This document shows, piece by piece, positions 10,478 through 21,777 of a stretch of 64,000 nt of DNA. Made by a program: the position numbers and the translations under genes. The notes under the pieces are model-generated. The model was not told where the DNA came from. It ran no database searches and was given only the letters and a program-made list of their open reading frames with translations. Every line of letters starts with the position of its first letter. Positions within the stretch are counted from its first letter, which is position 1. Source of the DNA: Pezicula radicicola (Eukaryota; Ascomycota; Leotiomycetes; Helotiales; Dermateaceae); NCBI GenBank assembly GCA_003008705.1, contig PDUO01000043.1:285489-349488 (forward strand), in the 5' to 3' direction.

Positions 10478-12385
10478 ATGGCTTTTGATTTAATTGTCAC
10501 CAATGGCATTATTGTACGTTTCCCACTCTTCATTTTCTGTCTTTGTTTGATGGGTTGAATTGTTATTTTGAGCCTTGGCAGTATTATGGACATTTCGAAC
10601 TGGCCTTGTGAAAGTTTACAACGCTCTTGATTAAATTCTGCAACTAGTTGTTTTTAAAACCTACTGAAAGCTTCAAAAGTTATCTGAATCATCTCCGACC
10701 AGATATTCTGGCGACTCAATCATGTGATTGAGGTGCTTTGATCAAGATAGAATCATATGAGGTGTAATTTTTGCCTAACAACTCTCATATTCTCTTTCCA
10801 TTGATTGCACAGATTGAACCTATACCCTTTCTCTTAAAAAAATAATACTGATTCTCACCAGGTCACAGCCGCTGAAGTTCTTCCAGCTGGAATCGAGATT
10901 GGCATTAAAGATGGCAAGATCTCATGTCTTGGGACGTCTCTCCCTCGAGATGCTAGTACCGAGATTGTCGATGCTAGAGGAGGTTATATAACACCAGGAG
11001 GTGTTGATTCCCATGTCCACTTTGCTCAAGACAATAGTCCCACAGGTGTGAGTAACATCATCCACTTATTGAGAAGTATTCCAACTGACCATAAATAGGA
11101 CAATTTCACAACCGGAAGTCGGAGTGCAATCGCAGGTGGAACCACAACCATTCTAGCATTTGCCTCACAATTGAGGACTGAAGAGAGCATTTTGCCATGT
11201 CTAGCCAACTATCACACTAGAGCCAAAGATCAATCGTACTGCGACTATGGCTTTCACCTCATTCTCACCAACCCAACCCCAACGATCATGAGTACTGAAA
11301 CGCCACAAATAATAACCGAAGGAATAACTTCAGTAAAGCTTTACATGACCTACGAACCCTTAAAACTTGGGGACAGTCAGCTACTCGATGTCTTAATGTC
11401 TTCCCGGAGCCTTGGATTCACAACCATGGTTCATGCCGAAAATAGCGATATAATATCACTCATCACTTCTCGTTTGGAAGCCGCCGGCCATACCGAGCCT
11501 TATTTTCACGCCATTTCCCGGCCACAGATTGCTGAGAACGAGGCTACATATCGCATTATAAGTTTGGCCGAGCTGACAGATACACCCATTCTCATCGTCC
11601 ACATGTCATCCGAAATTGCGATGAAGCATGTCCGCAAAGCACAAACAAGAATGCTACCTATCCACGCCGAGACATGTCCTCAGTATCTCTTCCTCCTCAG
11701 CGAGAGATTGAAGGGAAACGAACAAGATGCTTTCGAGGGTGCGAAATGCGTTTGTAGTCCACCACTCAGACATGACCCCAAAGATCTGGAGGCCATGTGG
11801 ACGGGTATTGCAAACGGTACCTTCACAACTTTCTCGTCTGACCATGCTCCTAGCACTTATGATCATGCTGGTGGTAAGAAGCTAGGAATCAAAAGTGGTG
11901 TGATGCGCTACAGAGATATTCCTAACGGTGTTCCTGGGGTTGAGACCAGATTACCGCTGCTATTCAGTCATGCTGGGCAAGAGAAGAACGCGCGGTTGTC
12001 GCTGCCTCGATTTGTTCAGCTGACGAGTACTGATCCCGCAAAGCTGTACGGGCTAGACGGAGTTAAGGGTAGCATTGCACCGGGATACGATGCCGACCTA
12101 GTGATCTGGTATCCGGCAAATGCTCTTAGTGAAGGTGTCGAGATAAGCCAGAAGATGTTACATCATGGTGTTGATTATACGCCTTATGAGGGCATGAACG
12201 TCAAGAATTGGCCTAGATATACATTTTTAAGAGGAAAGAAGGTTTGGGATAGGGATAATGGCGGAGTTGTTGGGGATGTCTTGGATGGTAAGTTTTTGAA
12301 ACGGGGGAAGGGAAAGGTTGTTGTTGGAAGAACGGGTGGTGATGCTACCGGAATGCTGGCTGGTGAGAGGGCGTACTGGCAGTAA
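10478..12385 (+). CDS. Hydantoinase / dihydropyrimidinase-like cyclic amidohydrolase
   Basis: Exons 10478-10513, 10862-11047 and 11099-12385 join in phase to 502 residues; the first exon has only 12 codons (MAFDLIVTNGII). Metal-site features of the D-hydantoinase/dihydropyrimidinase family are present: His63-Val-His65 in DSHVHF, Lys154 in TSVKLYMTY (the position carbamylated in the family), His in VHAEN and VHMSS, and the catalytic Asp in FSSDHAP. ETCPQYL and GSIAPGYDADLV are further family marks. The family opens 5-monosubstituted hydantoin or dihydropyrimidine rings to N-carbamoyl amino acids. The adjacent racemase and carbamoylase favour hydantoin substrates. An alternative is pyrimidine catabolism, but the partner there would be a beta-ureidopropionase rather than a D-carbamoylase-type enzyme. 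Confidence 0.9.
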
Positions 12386-14636
12386 ACTCAGCATATAGAA
12401 ATTGAATGTCAGAAAATATATCATCTCATTTTCGAGGGGTCCCATTTTATTGCAGTTGGACCTAAGTTTTACACACATGGGTGTACCTGAATCGAAGTCA
12501 CAGTGGTGAATTCGCCTATGACCCTCCGAGTCATTCTAGAGCCCACTAGAAACCTAAATTGCTACGGGTCTAATGTTTCTCCTATGACCAAACTATGCAA
12601 TACTGTTACAAATAGTACTGTAGCTCTAAGTGGCAGATGGTGTTACCCCCTATTAAAACAATTCCTAGAGTCGGGACTTGAACTTGTAGCCGCCGCGGCG
12701 TGCCTGTGTTAAGGTAATAGGCTTTGGCTTACACCTTACCGGATAAGAAAGGGTTCCGACTCGTCCAAGAAGTTCTTTGTTACCATGGTACTGTATTAGT
12801 ATTACCTTTTGTACCTTAACGTTTCGTTCTAAAATCGATAACATCCTTCTATTACCTATCTGGTTTAGTTGGCTTGAGGTTTCCGAACTCATTTTCGCCG
12901 ATTTTCTCGTCCCGATTACACTGCTTCGAAAAACGTTGCAGCTGGTGCAGGTTGTCTGATCTTCTCATTCTGCGAAAAATAATCCTTCTGTTGTACTACA
13001 TAGTCGAGAAGTTTGGAATGATGTCGTGCGAGAATATGACACAAGGTTATTTCGCATCTGCACACGTCGTGCATGTGCATGTACAGTACTTGTAATCCTT
13101 TCAAGGTACCACCGCATGTACAATACGTAGCCACTTCGTCTATCGCTGCAGTTTCTACTGCTAAAGAGATGATCAACCTGTAGCCACAGCTCTGACATGC
13201 TTGAGTAAGGATCCCTCTCGCCTGATGTGACAAGCTTCGCCTAGCATTCAAGTGATCAGTAATATACACTCAATTGACCCTACTTTGGCCCTTCGGGACG
13301 TGCTGAAGTGAAGTCTCCGCATCTCCCCGCGGTATAGACATCGTGAGGCTGGAGGATTTACTTACTATTAACTGTATGGAGTAGGGACCGACTTGATGCC
13401 CGTGCTTCGGTTAGCATGCCTGTTGAAGATCTGGGAACCTTTTTTTGGTGAGCACAGACGGGTGGAGAAAAAGGGGTTATTCTGTCGCTGTTACTGCTCT
13501 TCATAGCTCTCTCTGTTTGCACCTTCGTAAGAAGTTACACTGTCGTGTACACCCCTTTGTTCACCATGCTTGCATCGCCGTATCATCCTGTTCAATGTCG
13601 TCGCTTCAACTTGAGAGTTCAGCCAAGACACAAAGCGCCACAATGGCTATTGCTTACTTCTTCTAAATGGACATTGTAACTTTTGCCGGACGATGATCTA
13701 TATCACGCCAATACTGCACTAGATAGTAACCTTTGGTCTTCTTCAAAGTCGGACTAGTCTTTCCACCATTGCCATATCGAGCTGTAGAGGCTGCACCATT
13801 TGCATAGAGGATACTTCGTACTACAAACTTCACTCCTCGCAACGCCTCGCTGGCTCCTTTTTCGCGAGGATTGCCTGAATTGGCGAATCTGATATTCCAT
13901 CTCGTGGGCGATCACGCGCCAGCCACATCTAGCAGCGCACAAAGGTACCTTTCGTACTTGGTACCAAAGTTTCCGAGTTCCATGTACTGCTACCCGCACC
14001 AGTACAGCCTATTATCGGATTATCTCCGCCAGCTTGGTTGGCCAAACAGCGGCAACGAGACAACGAACGCATGGCCTGCTTCGTGGGCCGCCCGTGGCTA
14101 CCATTACGAGCTGGCGTAGCTGGCGTGGTTGGCTTCTTGGGGCCTTCTCGGAAGCTCGTGTGCTGCATCCTGCTACTGTGCCTACACTACCTCTTGTTCC
14201 ACTCTTTGCTTTTTACGAAGCCTCTTCAGCACTATTACTCTGTGCTACTTGTCAAACAACCAGGCTTATGTTGTCTACCGCGATGCTTGTCCCTGCTGGC
14301 GTAGAGTACCATAGCCAATTTGGTAATGTGGAAGCAGATCCAGACTCGGTGCTGAGTATATCGTGGGGTCGCTCCTTCGGTTTTTATGCTTCTTCTATCT
14401 ATCTTCTTGCTTCTTCCCTTTCGCGGATTTTTCTCTGAAGAGGAAGCTTGTCCCTTAATCACTGTTTCTATTCCCAGCGATCATCTTGTCAACCTTACCT
14501 GTCTATACCTCTGTTGCGGCTGATTCTCTGCATGTGCGAGTAGTTGATCCTAGACTCGCAGGCTCGAGTTTCCCTTCGTTATCCATTCTGTCCGAAGAGG
14601 GTTTCATTTGTTTCTTTATACTGACCGTTGCCTATT
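12386..14636. other. 2.2 kb gene-free stretch
   Basis: No frame here has convincing coding character. Around 12660-12720 (minus strand) there is a weak T-arm-like word, GTTCAAGTCCCGA, without a matching stem or A-box. The 3' part (about 13.4-14.6 kb) is pyrimidine-biased and probably includes the promoter and leader of the next gene. Confidence 0.5.
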
Positions 14637-17600
14637 ATGGTTGGCAAAACGTCTCAAACGGGGCAACAATTGGGGAAGCTGGTGGCTTTAGAGGGGAACA
14701 TTGAAACCATCTCAACACAGCGTTCGTAAATCCGGTTCATTTTTGTCCTTTTGTTGCTGTCTTGGGTGCTGTAATACCACTCGACATTTCCACACTTCTG
14801 AAACATGCCTCGCTGCTCATATATCATGTCTTATTTCTCCTAGGACTCTCTAAAAGAAGTATTGCTAATACCGAAATCCTGAACTAGTACGACTTCTACC
14901 GCCGTCATTGAAGATCTTGGTTATACCTTCCATTCTTGAAGATCTCCCAACCGCCTCCGAAGATTCTGCATTCAATGCTCGAGCGTTTGTCCGAGACGTA
15001 CACGAAGCATGCGGGAAGCGGAAGGAACTAGCGCAGTCCTTTCTCCAGCAATCAACCCCCTCACATCCCAGATTAGTCTTTATGAATGGTGGAAGCATCA
15101 GTGCCCAGGCGACATGTATATCAATGATATACGAAAAGGCTACCAATGGCCACATCGGAGAGGCAGAGGCAGTGTTCACTGATATTATAAAAGATGGAGT
15201 GGCGGGATTAATGCGAGAAGTTGAGCCAAGTCAGGAACTTAAAGTGCAAGAAGCTCCCAGCGGAATTGAGGACGACCAGAAAGTGCAGGAATGGTCCGAG
15301 GACCCGAGTACAATAGCTATGAAAGCAGCCGATTCCCTCGACCGAGCAACTGCGGCCTTGCAATCTTCTGAGGCTGAAGAAGCTTTTGCAGAAGTAGATG
15401 CTATGGCGAAGCAACCTATCGAGGCTACTTCTCAGTATGAACCAAGCGAAGCTCAACAGGCTCCTCCGGAAATCCGAGAGGACGTATTCACAAGTGCCAA
15501 TGGCGAGACGATAGTGAGGTCTGTGATCACCTTGCCTGCTGGCGACGAGCGACGTTCATTTATCCCACGGATTGGCCGTCCCAAACATTCTAAGCACCAA
15601 AAGAAACCTTCTATCACCCCGTCACTCATAATCTATGAAGATTACACCGAAACCCTTTCTACTGGAGCTGATTCTCTCTTATCCCCAATTTCGGCGCCAG
15701 TAACGCCTCACAATGTCGTGTTTGGCGAGGCTTGCCTTGTTGATGTTCAGTCGGCCAGTCTAGCTGAGAAAAGAATCAGAAGAGTGACTTCAGTTGACAG
15801 GTTCTACCCGAGCAATTCAAGAGTTCAAGAGTCTAATCCCATACTGCAAGGTCTACAACAACGATATTCTACCAATTTCCTGGACGTGCGATCAAGTACC
15901 CTCGCCGGCAAGATGCAAAGGTGGGCATCACATTCAGAATTCGAAACACTACCGAGAACAACGTTTGTACGTGCTTTTCAGACGACAATAAGACGAGCAC
16001 CAACTTTGGCATCACCCATCAGATCTGCGTCACCAAGCCCTCCACGTGTTTTTGTAGACCGTGGAACTGATGCTTTCTGGATCGAGCCTACAAGTGAAGC
16101 TCCGGAGAGCGCAAATTCGGGAGCGTTCGAACCTGTATTTACAGTTTTCGAGGATCTCATCATACACTTGACTAATGACAGCAAGAACGAGATATTCGAG
16201 TCCGTCATACGCTCTTGCAAGAACGGCTGCTCTTCAAACACTTCCGCAACAGTATCAGAGTCTCTGCGCCTAACCGATAGCACCTCGTTAGGGTCACGAT
16301 GCCCTGAATGCCACAGTATTGTTGAGGCAGATGACGAAGGCCATGCCAGACGTCATGAGTTTGATCCCTACACAACATCTTTCGTTCACGATAATACCTT
16401 TGGCTCCAACACCAAGCCTCTGAGGTTTTCAAAACATAGGGTGGGGCCAGTTAATGAACCTAATACACCTCCCACCCCGGCCTCAACACCTCCGCCTTCA
16501 TCCTATGGACTGTCTCAAAGATTCCACGAATTTCCAGCCAACTCAGACACTGCCATAGATATCCAAAACTCACTCCGATCAGTTCTTGAAAGATTTCTTC
16601 CTACAGGAGAATATAGTCAGCATTATTTTGCCATTAATCCCGAATCGGACAGGCTTTGGAAGCCAGTATTTCGGTCTGACATCCCCCGTACTGAAAATGA
16701 AGGTCGGACTGTAGACCAAATTCTTGCCTTTGGATGTGAGAAAGGTGTCAGCGGTGATTTCTTTGCTGAGTTGTCGGGACAAGTTGAAAGGCTAGGTTCA
16801 AAGAAGAGTGGTAGCAGCAGAGGTGGGAGATTGGATCTCGGGTATTTACATCCAATACATCATTCCCCTGTTCAGGTTGCTAACATCCTTTAGATACCTT
16901 ATTGCAAACGCTATTCAGGCCTTTGTAGCTCACCCATGGGGTTCACAGACACCCATCGACCCATTGTTTGACCCAATTCTTCTTGCCACGCTCATCATTC
17001 CACACCTAGAGGCATACCTTGTAACAAATACCCAAACCCGCTTCTTAATACTTCACTATTCCTCAACTCAGCTTCCGATTATCCTCGCCCTTCGAGATCT
17101 CATTGGGCCATCTCTCTTCAAAGTCGCGGGAATACTCGATAGTCTTTCCAGTGACTCGCCCTCGTTTGGCAAACGATGTCCTCAAACACCAACTAAGAGT
17201 AGCCCGTTGTCTAGGGGATCTAACTCGCCAGTAAGACTTCCCAGGACCACTTATCAGAAGTATACAAAATCACTGTCGTCGATATCATTTTCGAAGGCCA
17301 ACTATCTACTACCAAGCACTGCAACCGACTCGGAAATTACAAACTTCCTCTCCGTGATCTGGAAGTCTCTGATAGAAACGGACTCCTTCTACAATCCCGA
17401 ACCAGAATCACCAGCCGCCTCCAAATCCAGAAGAACCATTCATAACTCTACAACCACCACCACGGACACCCCTTCACCACCACTCTCCAAAATCGCATCT
17501 CCAAAGACGCCTCCTCAGACACCTAAATCCCATCTCTCAAGCCGCTACGGGAGAGAACACCAGGAAGCTCCGAACAAGGTCCAGCAAAGACAAAGCAAAT

Positions 17601-17947
17601 CACGGGCCGAAAAAGATTTCCACGGCCGTCCAGCCCAGCTCCAGACTGGAGAACACCATCATTCTTACACGTCAATTCACTCAACGAAGACGATATCCTC
17701 GGCGCGTGAACGACAGAGCGAGAGGGACTGGGCGAACTTTTATATTGGAGAGGAGGATAGCGAGGATGATGCATATGATCGCATGGTGCTTGGTCGTGCG
17801 GGCATCATTCCTGGAAAGACTGTGTATGGTCGGAAGGATGTGACGGGTTATGCAATCCCAGTCACTCGTGGAATGACCGATGGCAGCGTAAGTAGAAAGA
17901 GGCCGATAAGTAGCAAGAAGGCTTTGAAGTGGTTGGGTTTGGCTTAG
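14637..17947 (+). CDS. Conserved fungal protein of unknown function, 1030 aa
   Basis: Proposed exons 14637-14721, 14888-16841 and 16894-17947 join in phase. The second intron is well supported (GTATTT donor, CTAAC branch, TTTAG acceptor). The first uses a GTTCGT donor and restores an N-terminus reading ...ETISTQLRLLPPS-LKILVIPS. Without it the long frame has no ATG, so it is likely but not certain. The protein is mostly Ser/Thr/Pro-rich and low in complexity. A better-ordered segment lies in about residues 595-720 (YLIANAIQAFVAHPWG, then a stretch rich in hydrophobic residues around LLATLIIPHLEAYLV), flanked by disordered phospho-site-rich tails. It resembles proteins annotated 'gastric mucin-like' in filamentous ascomycetes, a name that says nothing about function. 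No catalytic motif or transmembrane helix is evident. Confidence 0.75.
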
Positions 17948-18427
17948 TGTCTATGGTATACAGCGATGATTGGATGACGTGCAATGTTCATCTGTTGATG
18001 AGGTTTGTGCTAGTTGCTTGGATATGGAAAACGCTCAGGTCACTCTACGGGGTGTTCCTTATAGATTTGTATAACTGAAGCTTCGCTCGTATATATCCCC
18101 TTTGTATCTTCAAGAATCAAATATTGTCTCAATATATGCATGCTATTAAGGGCTAAAGCGATTAATTTTGAAGCAAAGCATGGCGTTCTTCTGGAAAAAA
18201 TGCTCTTCGCAAATTGGGATCAATAACTATTTGAAAACTCTACGATAACCTATCCCGCGTTACTGAAACCTCTCCCAGCAAGCCTCTTCAAATTATAAAT
18301 ACTGTTAAAGTATTTTTTCCAAATCCCACAGCAACGCCATGAATAACCCAAACTTAGATCGTTAAAAATGACAACAAATCGAACGAGATGTTAACATCCA
18401 TCAAGACCCTCCATCCCAACGAGGAGT
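17948..18427. other. Convergent 3' region, nothing recognised
   Basis: 480 bases between two convergent genes. AT-rich, presumably 3' untranslated sequence; no repeat or RNA seen. Confidence 0.5.
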
Positions 18428-19879
18428 CTAACACAGATCCATAGAAATCAAATGAGAATTACCGTCTGGATCCATATACATATCGCTCACAAGCCTGAGA
18501 ATATTATGGCCAGCAGGTAAAGACCCTTCCTTAAACTTCTCAAAAACCCTAATGAAAGGAATCTTATAACTCCAACGATTATCCTCAGGTCCGATATGAA
18601 CCTCAGTGGCACCGGTCATCTTAACATGCTTGAGCGGCATAGGCGTAAATAAATCAAACCTTCTACGAACCAACAACTCATATAGACGTCTTAATAACCG
18701 CCGTGCTAAATCGAGACGTTCTTCGTAAACCCTAAGTCTTGTTCTTTCGTGCTGAGTATAGTGGGTCCTACTTAAGGCAGGTAGCTTTTCATCATGTTGA
18801 ATAATAATATGAAGGTTCTTCAGTTTTGCAAAATGTCCGAGTTCAGGGAAGTTTCGAGGTGGTGGCCCTTCTTGAAGTAGATCGGACAGTTCCAAATCTT
18901 GGGGTACAGGGCGACTACCACTATATAATTCTTCCCTGAGTCTCGCTATAGGAAACTCAAGGGTAAGGTTTTCTACTTTATCTAGTAGATTATTCGGATC
19001 TATGATATTATTGAATATCCGATCCATATGAGCTTCATTTACGAAACTATTGTCCCATCGGAATTTAAACCAGGTTGATTCTGGATTATAAGTTCCAATC
19101 TTCTTATTATGTATCAAAATTGGTTTCTTGATCTCAAGATTGTAATTCCCTTCTTCTTGTAGCATATATCGAGGATCTTTATGATGGAATGTACTCTCAC
19201 TCCTAGCATAATTACGAGGTTCATCTATAAAGAGATCCCAATCTTCCCACGTGCTTAATTTTACACCTATGTATTGATCTACTTCTTTACGGAGTTTCCA
19301 ACATGTGGATTTTAGCAGGTGGAAATAGTGGTTGAAGGTTTCTGGTTTTCGAAGATCGATTTGTTTATGTGATTCGGTGCGTGTCATCTCGGTCAGGATT
19401 TTATGGAATATTTCCAGGGGGATCATTGTTAGTTGGGCTGGGTTTCGAGGCTTGGGAGGTCCTGGTGGTATTGGTATTGGTTTAGGTTCTGGTGTTGGTG
19501 TTGCTACTTCTGAAGATGATCGTATGTTTGTGCGTCTCTGTGCATTTGTTCTTATTCGTGTGCTTGCTCTTGTCGGTACGTCTGATGATCCTTTTGCTTT
19601 TGATGGCCCTTTTGCCTTTGGTGCTGGTTTTGTCTTTGGTGTTGTATTATCCTGTAGCGTTGCGCTGTTCTCCGATGCTGTTTTTGCTTTTGATCTCGTT
19701 TTTGCATTTGATCTGGATCTCGGTGGTGGTGATAGCGATGGCGACGGCGATGCTTGTATCGATTCTAACGATCGTGACCTTTTGACTTTACATTTCTTTG
19801 GGACGCTTTCGACTTTATTTTCCTCCTCGCGTTGTCTCTTTGGGCTCTCAACTGCCTCCATCTCTGAAGTGTTATCCAT
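18428..19879 (-). CDS. F-box-like protein, 483 aa
   Basis: Single exon with a good ATG. Residues 1-145 are a basic, Ser/Pro/Lys-rich disordered tail with nuclear-localisation-like runs (KKCKVKRSR, KAKGPSKAKG). Around residues 150-168, LTMIPLEIFHKILTEM resembles the first helices of an F-box, which binds Skp1 in SCF ubiquitin ligases. The C-terminal 300 residues have alternating charged and aromatic stretches typical of the large, poorly described fungal F-box-like family. The motif match is partial, so the call is tentative. The antisense strand carries a 200-codon low-complexity frame caused by the repetitive 5' part. Confidence 0.7.
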   Translation of the reverse strand: MDNTSEMEAVESPKRQREEENKVESVPKKCKVKRSRSLESIQASPSPSLSPPPRSRSNAKTRSKAKTASENSATLQDNTTPKTKPAPKAKGPSKAKGSSDVPTRASTRIRTNAQRRTNIRSSSEVATPTPEPKPIPIPPGPPKPRNPAQLTMIPLEIFHKILTEMTRTESHKQIDLRKPETFNHYFHLLKSTCWKLRKEVDQYIGVKLSTWEDWDLFIDEPRNYARSESTFHHKDPRYMLQEEGNYNLEIKKPILIHNKKIGTYNPESTWFKFRWDNSFVNEAHMDRIFNNIIDPNNLLDKVENLTLEFPIARLREELYSGSRPVPQDLELSDLLQEGPPPRNFPELGHFAKLKNLHIIIQHDEKLPALSRTHYTQHERTRLRVYEERLDLARRLLRRLYELLVRRRFDLFTPMPLKHVKMTGATEVHIGPEDNRWSYKIPFIRVFEKFKEGSLPAGHNILRLVSDMYMDPDGNSHLISMDLC

Positions 19880-20933
19880 TATCGAGGCGTTAGAACCTAT
19901 GAGTCCGGTCCACTTTCGGCGTCATACAATCTGATATCTCGGCTATTAGAAGTGAGAAAGTTGACAAAGCAGCGGTCTGGTAGTTAAATATGAAGAATGC
20001 TGTGGTGAGGAACAGGTACGTGAAATATTTACTCGGAAAAAAAAGTTGCTTATAGGCAGATTCTCAGCCTGAAAGGAAATACAGACGCCGTTATCTTAAC
20101 ACATCTCTAATGCTTAGTGCTTGCGCCTTCTAAGACGATGAAAATTGGGCTTCTATGGACCATAGTAAGAAAGTAACGATTTTTGGCGGATCGCAGGCAT
20201 GTAAAACAGTATATCCTTCGTTCTTGTCCGCCGTGGAATTATTCTAAGGCCTGCCCCATTAAAAGCCAAATTGACTTTCACATTTGAGTTTCGGGAATTC
20301 CAAAAGAATTTACCAAGAGGAAGGGAGGAATATTAAGATGGGCATTTTAGTCGCTAGCACCAGTCGGAGCCGTTGCTAGAACTACTGATATAATTTAACT
20401 CTGCGTGCTTTGTGACGTGCTCGGATATCTACTACAAATTTCGGTCGAGTATTTCAATCTGAAATTTTTCCTAGATCATTACTACCATTCAGTGGAAGGC
20501 TAAACTACAAGGGCTAGAAGATAGTGTACTAGCTCGTTAAAAGCCACGAATTGATCCACAAGCCCTATGAGCCTGCGTTCCATTTTGCAACAGATAATTT
20601 GATATCTAAACTCAAGCAACCAAAATCACGATGAAGATTTCCTTTCACTTAGCTGTGCTAGGCCTAAGTATGCATTGAAATCAAATGGGCAGAGTGCCAA
20701 GAAAATTGCTTGCCAACCAATCAAAAGCTTAAGAAGTTAAGCGGTAATAGGCTTAGCACCAGCGGTATTTCTGTAGTTACATAGGTATGGAGGTGAAGGA
20801 GCTGTAACTACTGTTTAAAGAAGCATAACTTTTTATTTTGTATTCTTTGGTTTATCTAACCCCTCTTCCCTAAATCCTCGCGTCTTTCAGGTCTCAAGGC
20901 CTCAATCATGTACTATACAACAATCAGTAATTG
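19880..20933. other. 1 kb gene-free stretch
   Basis: AT-leaning sequence with no frame above background, between the F-box-like gene and a decayed gene. Nothing recognised. Confidence 0.5.
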
Positions 20934-21505
20934 TCACAGAAAATGAGGCTCCAAGCTCGTTGTGCTGACTAAGCACTCATATATATATATATGCTGCTCG
21001 TTCCTAGTTTCTAGAGCTTCTTCTTCTTCTTCTGAATAGACAACGTTTCCGAACCACTTGCTGCCACGTTCCTGTCCGCGACAGTAATTCATATACTGCC
21101 GGAAAGTGATGGTGCCTGGCAAAGCACCCTTCTCCAGGCATAGACTAGTAATCAAAATGTGTATATATCCCCCAGGCTCAACGTCCAAAAAGTGTATCCA
21201 AGCAGGTTGAGTAACTTCAAACAATCTAGGCCCAAAACTATCAGCCATTGCCTTCTTTGCAAGCTTTGCAGCTTCCGCAAGTTCTTTCTGGGAGTAGTAG
21301 ACCAGAACCTCGGTTATCTACTGCAGCATTCCTTGTTGGTCTATAGCCATTAGGATACATCGGTCCGCTTGGATTGTTGGAAGGGACCGTTTGTGATCAG
21401 GCGTTGCTTCAATGGGGAAGCGCGTGGGGTAGGCGTGCCGTATTGCTTCGACTATGATTGTCCCATTTTGACTGTGTTAGAAAACTTGATTTTGGCTGTC
21501 GTCAT
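20934..21505 (-). pseudogene. Decayed gene with in-frame stop and frameshift
   Basis: A coding-like frame reads on the minus strand from about 21470 to 20934. It contains IIVEAIRHAYPTRFPIEATP, VLVYYSQKELAEAAKLAKKA and ITFRQYMNYCRGQERGSKWF. It is broken by a TAG at 21318-21320 where the context (CTG CAG TAG ATA) suggests a former sense codon such as CAG. An ATG at 21505 opens MTTAKIKFSN in a different frame and runs into a stop 18 codons later, so a frameshift separates it from the rest. The downstream 104-codon part begins with ATG at 21248. I do not recognise the family. An unrecognised intron around 21320 could rescue part of it. Confidence 0.5.
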
Positions 21506-21777
21506 GTAGGAGAAGAGAAAATCGTGTTCGGCACTAATTATAAGTAGTTCGACAGACCGTGACACTAGGTAGGTACCAGCTAACTCTATTATAAAATTTG
21601 GAAAAATAATACACGAACAAGTAAATCAGAGATCGGAAAGGTTCTCTTAATTCTGTTATTAGCGAACGCTATGCTTGCTTATTGACTGTCAAGGACAAAT
21701 TATTGATGGGCGCTTATGTATGCACGTTCTCCCTTCCACCTATAGAACAAACATTCTCCCTATTCTTCATATCATGC

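Noticed and set aside
12600..12760. Minus-strand tRNA-like sequence with a GTTCAAGTCCCGA T-arm word
   Set aside because: The T-stem does not pair (ACAAG against CCCGA), and no D-arm or anticodon arm can be drawn. At best it is an old degraded tRNA or SINE fragment.
14034..14438. 134-codon plus-strand frame upstream of the 14.6 kb gene
   Set aside because: Overlaps other equally long frames and lacks family resemblance or splice context; composition is that of pyrimidine-rich leader or promoter DNA.
19332..19934. 200-codon plus-strand frame
   Set aside because: Antisense to the Ser/Pro/Lys-rich start of the F-box-like gene; its Gly/Phe/Val-rich repeats mirror the low-complexity codons on the other strand.
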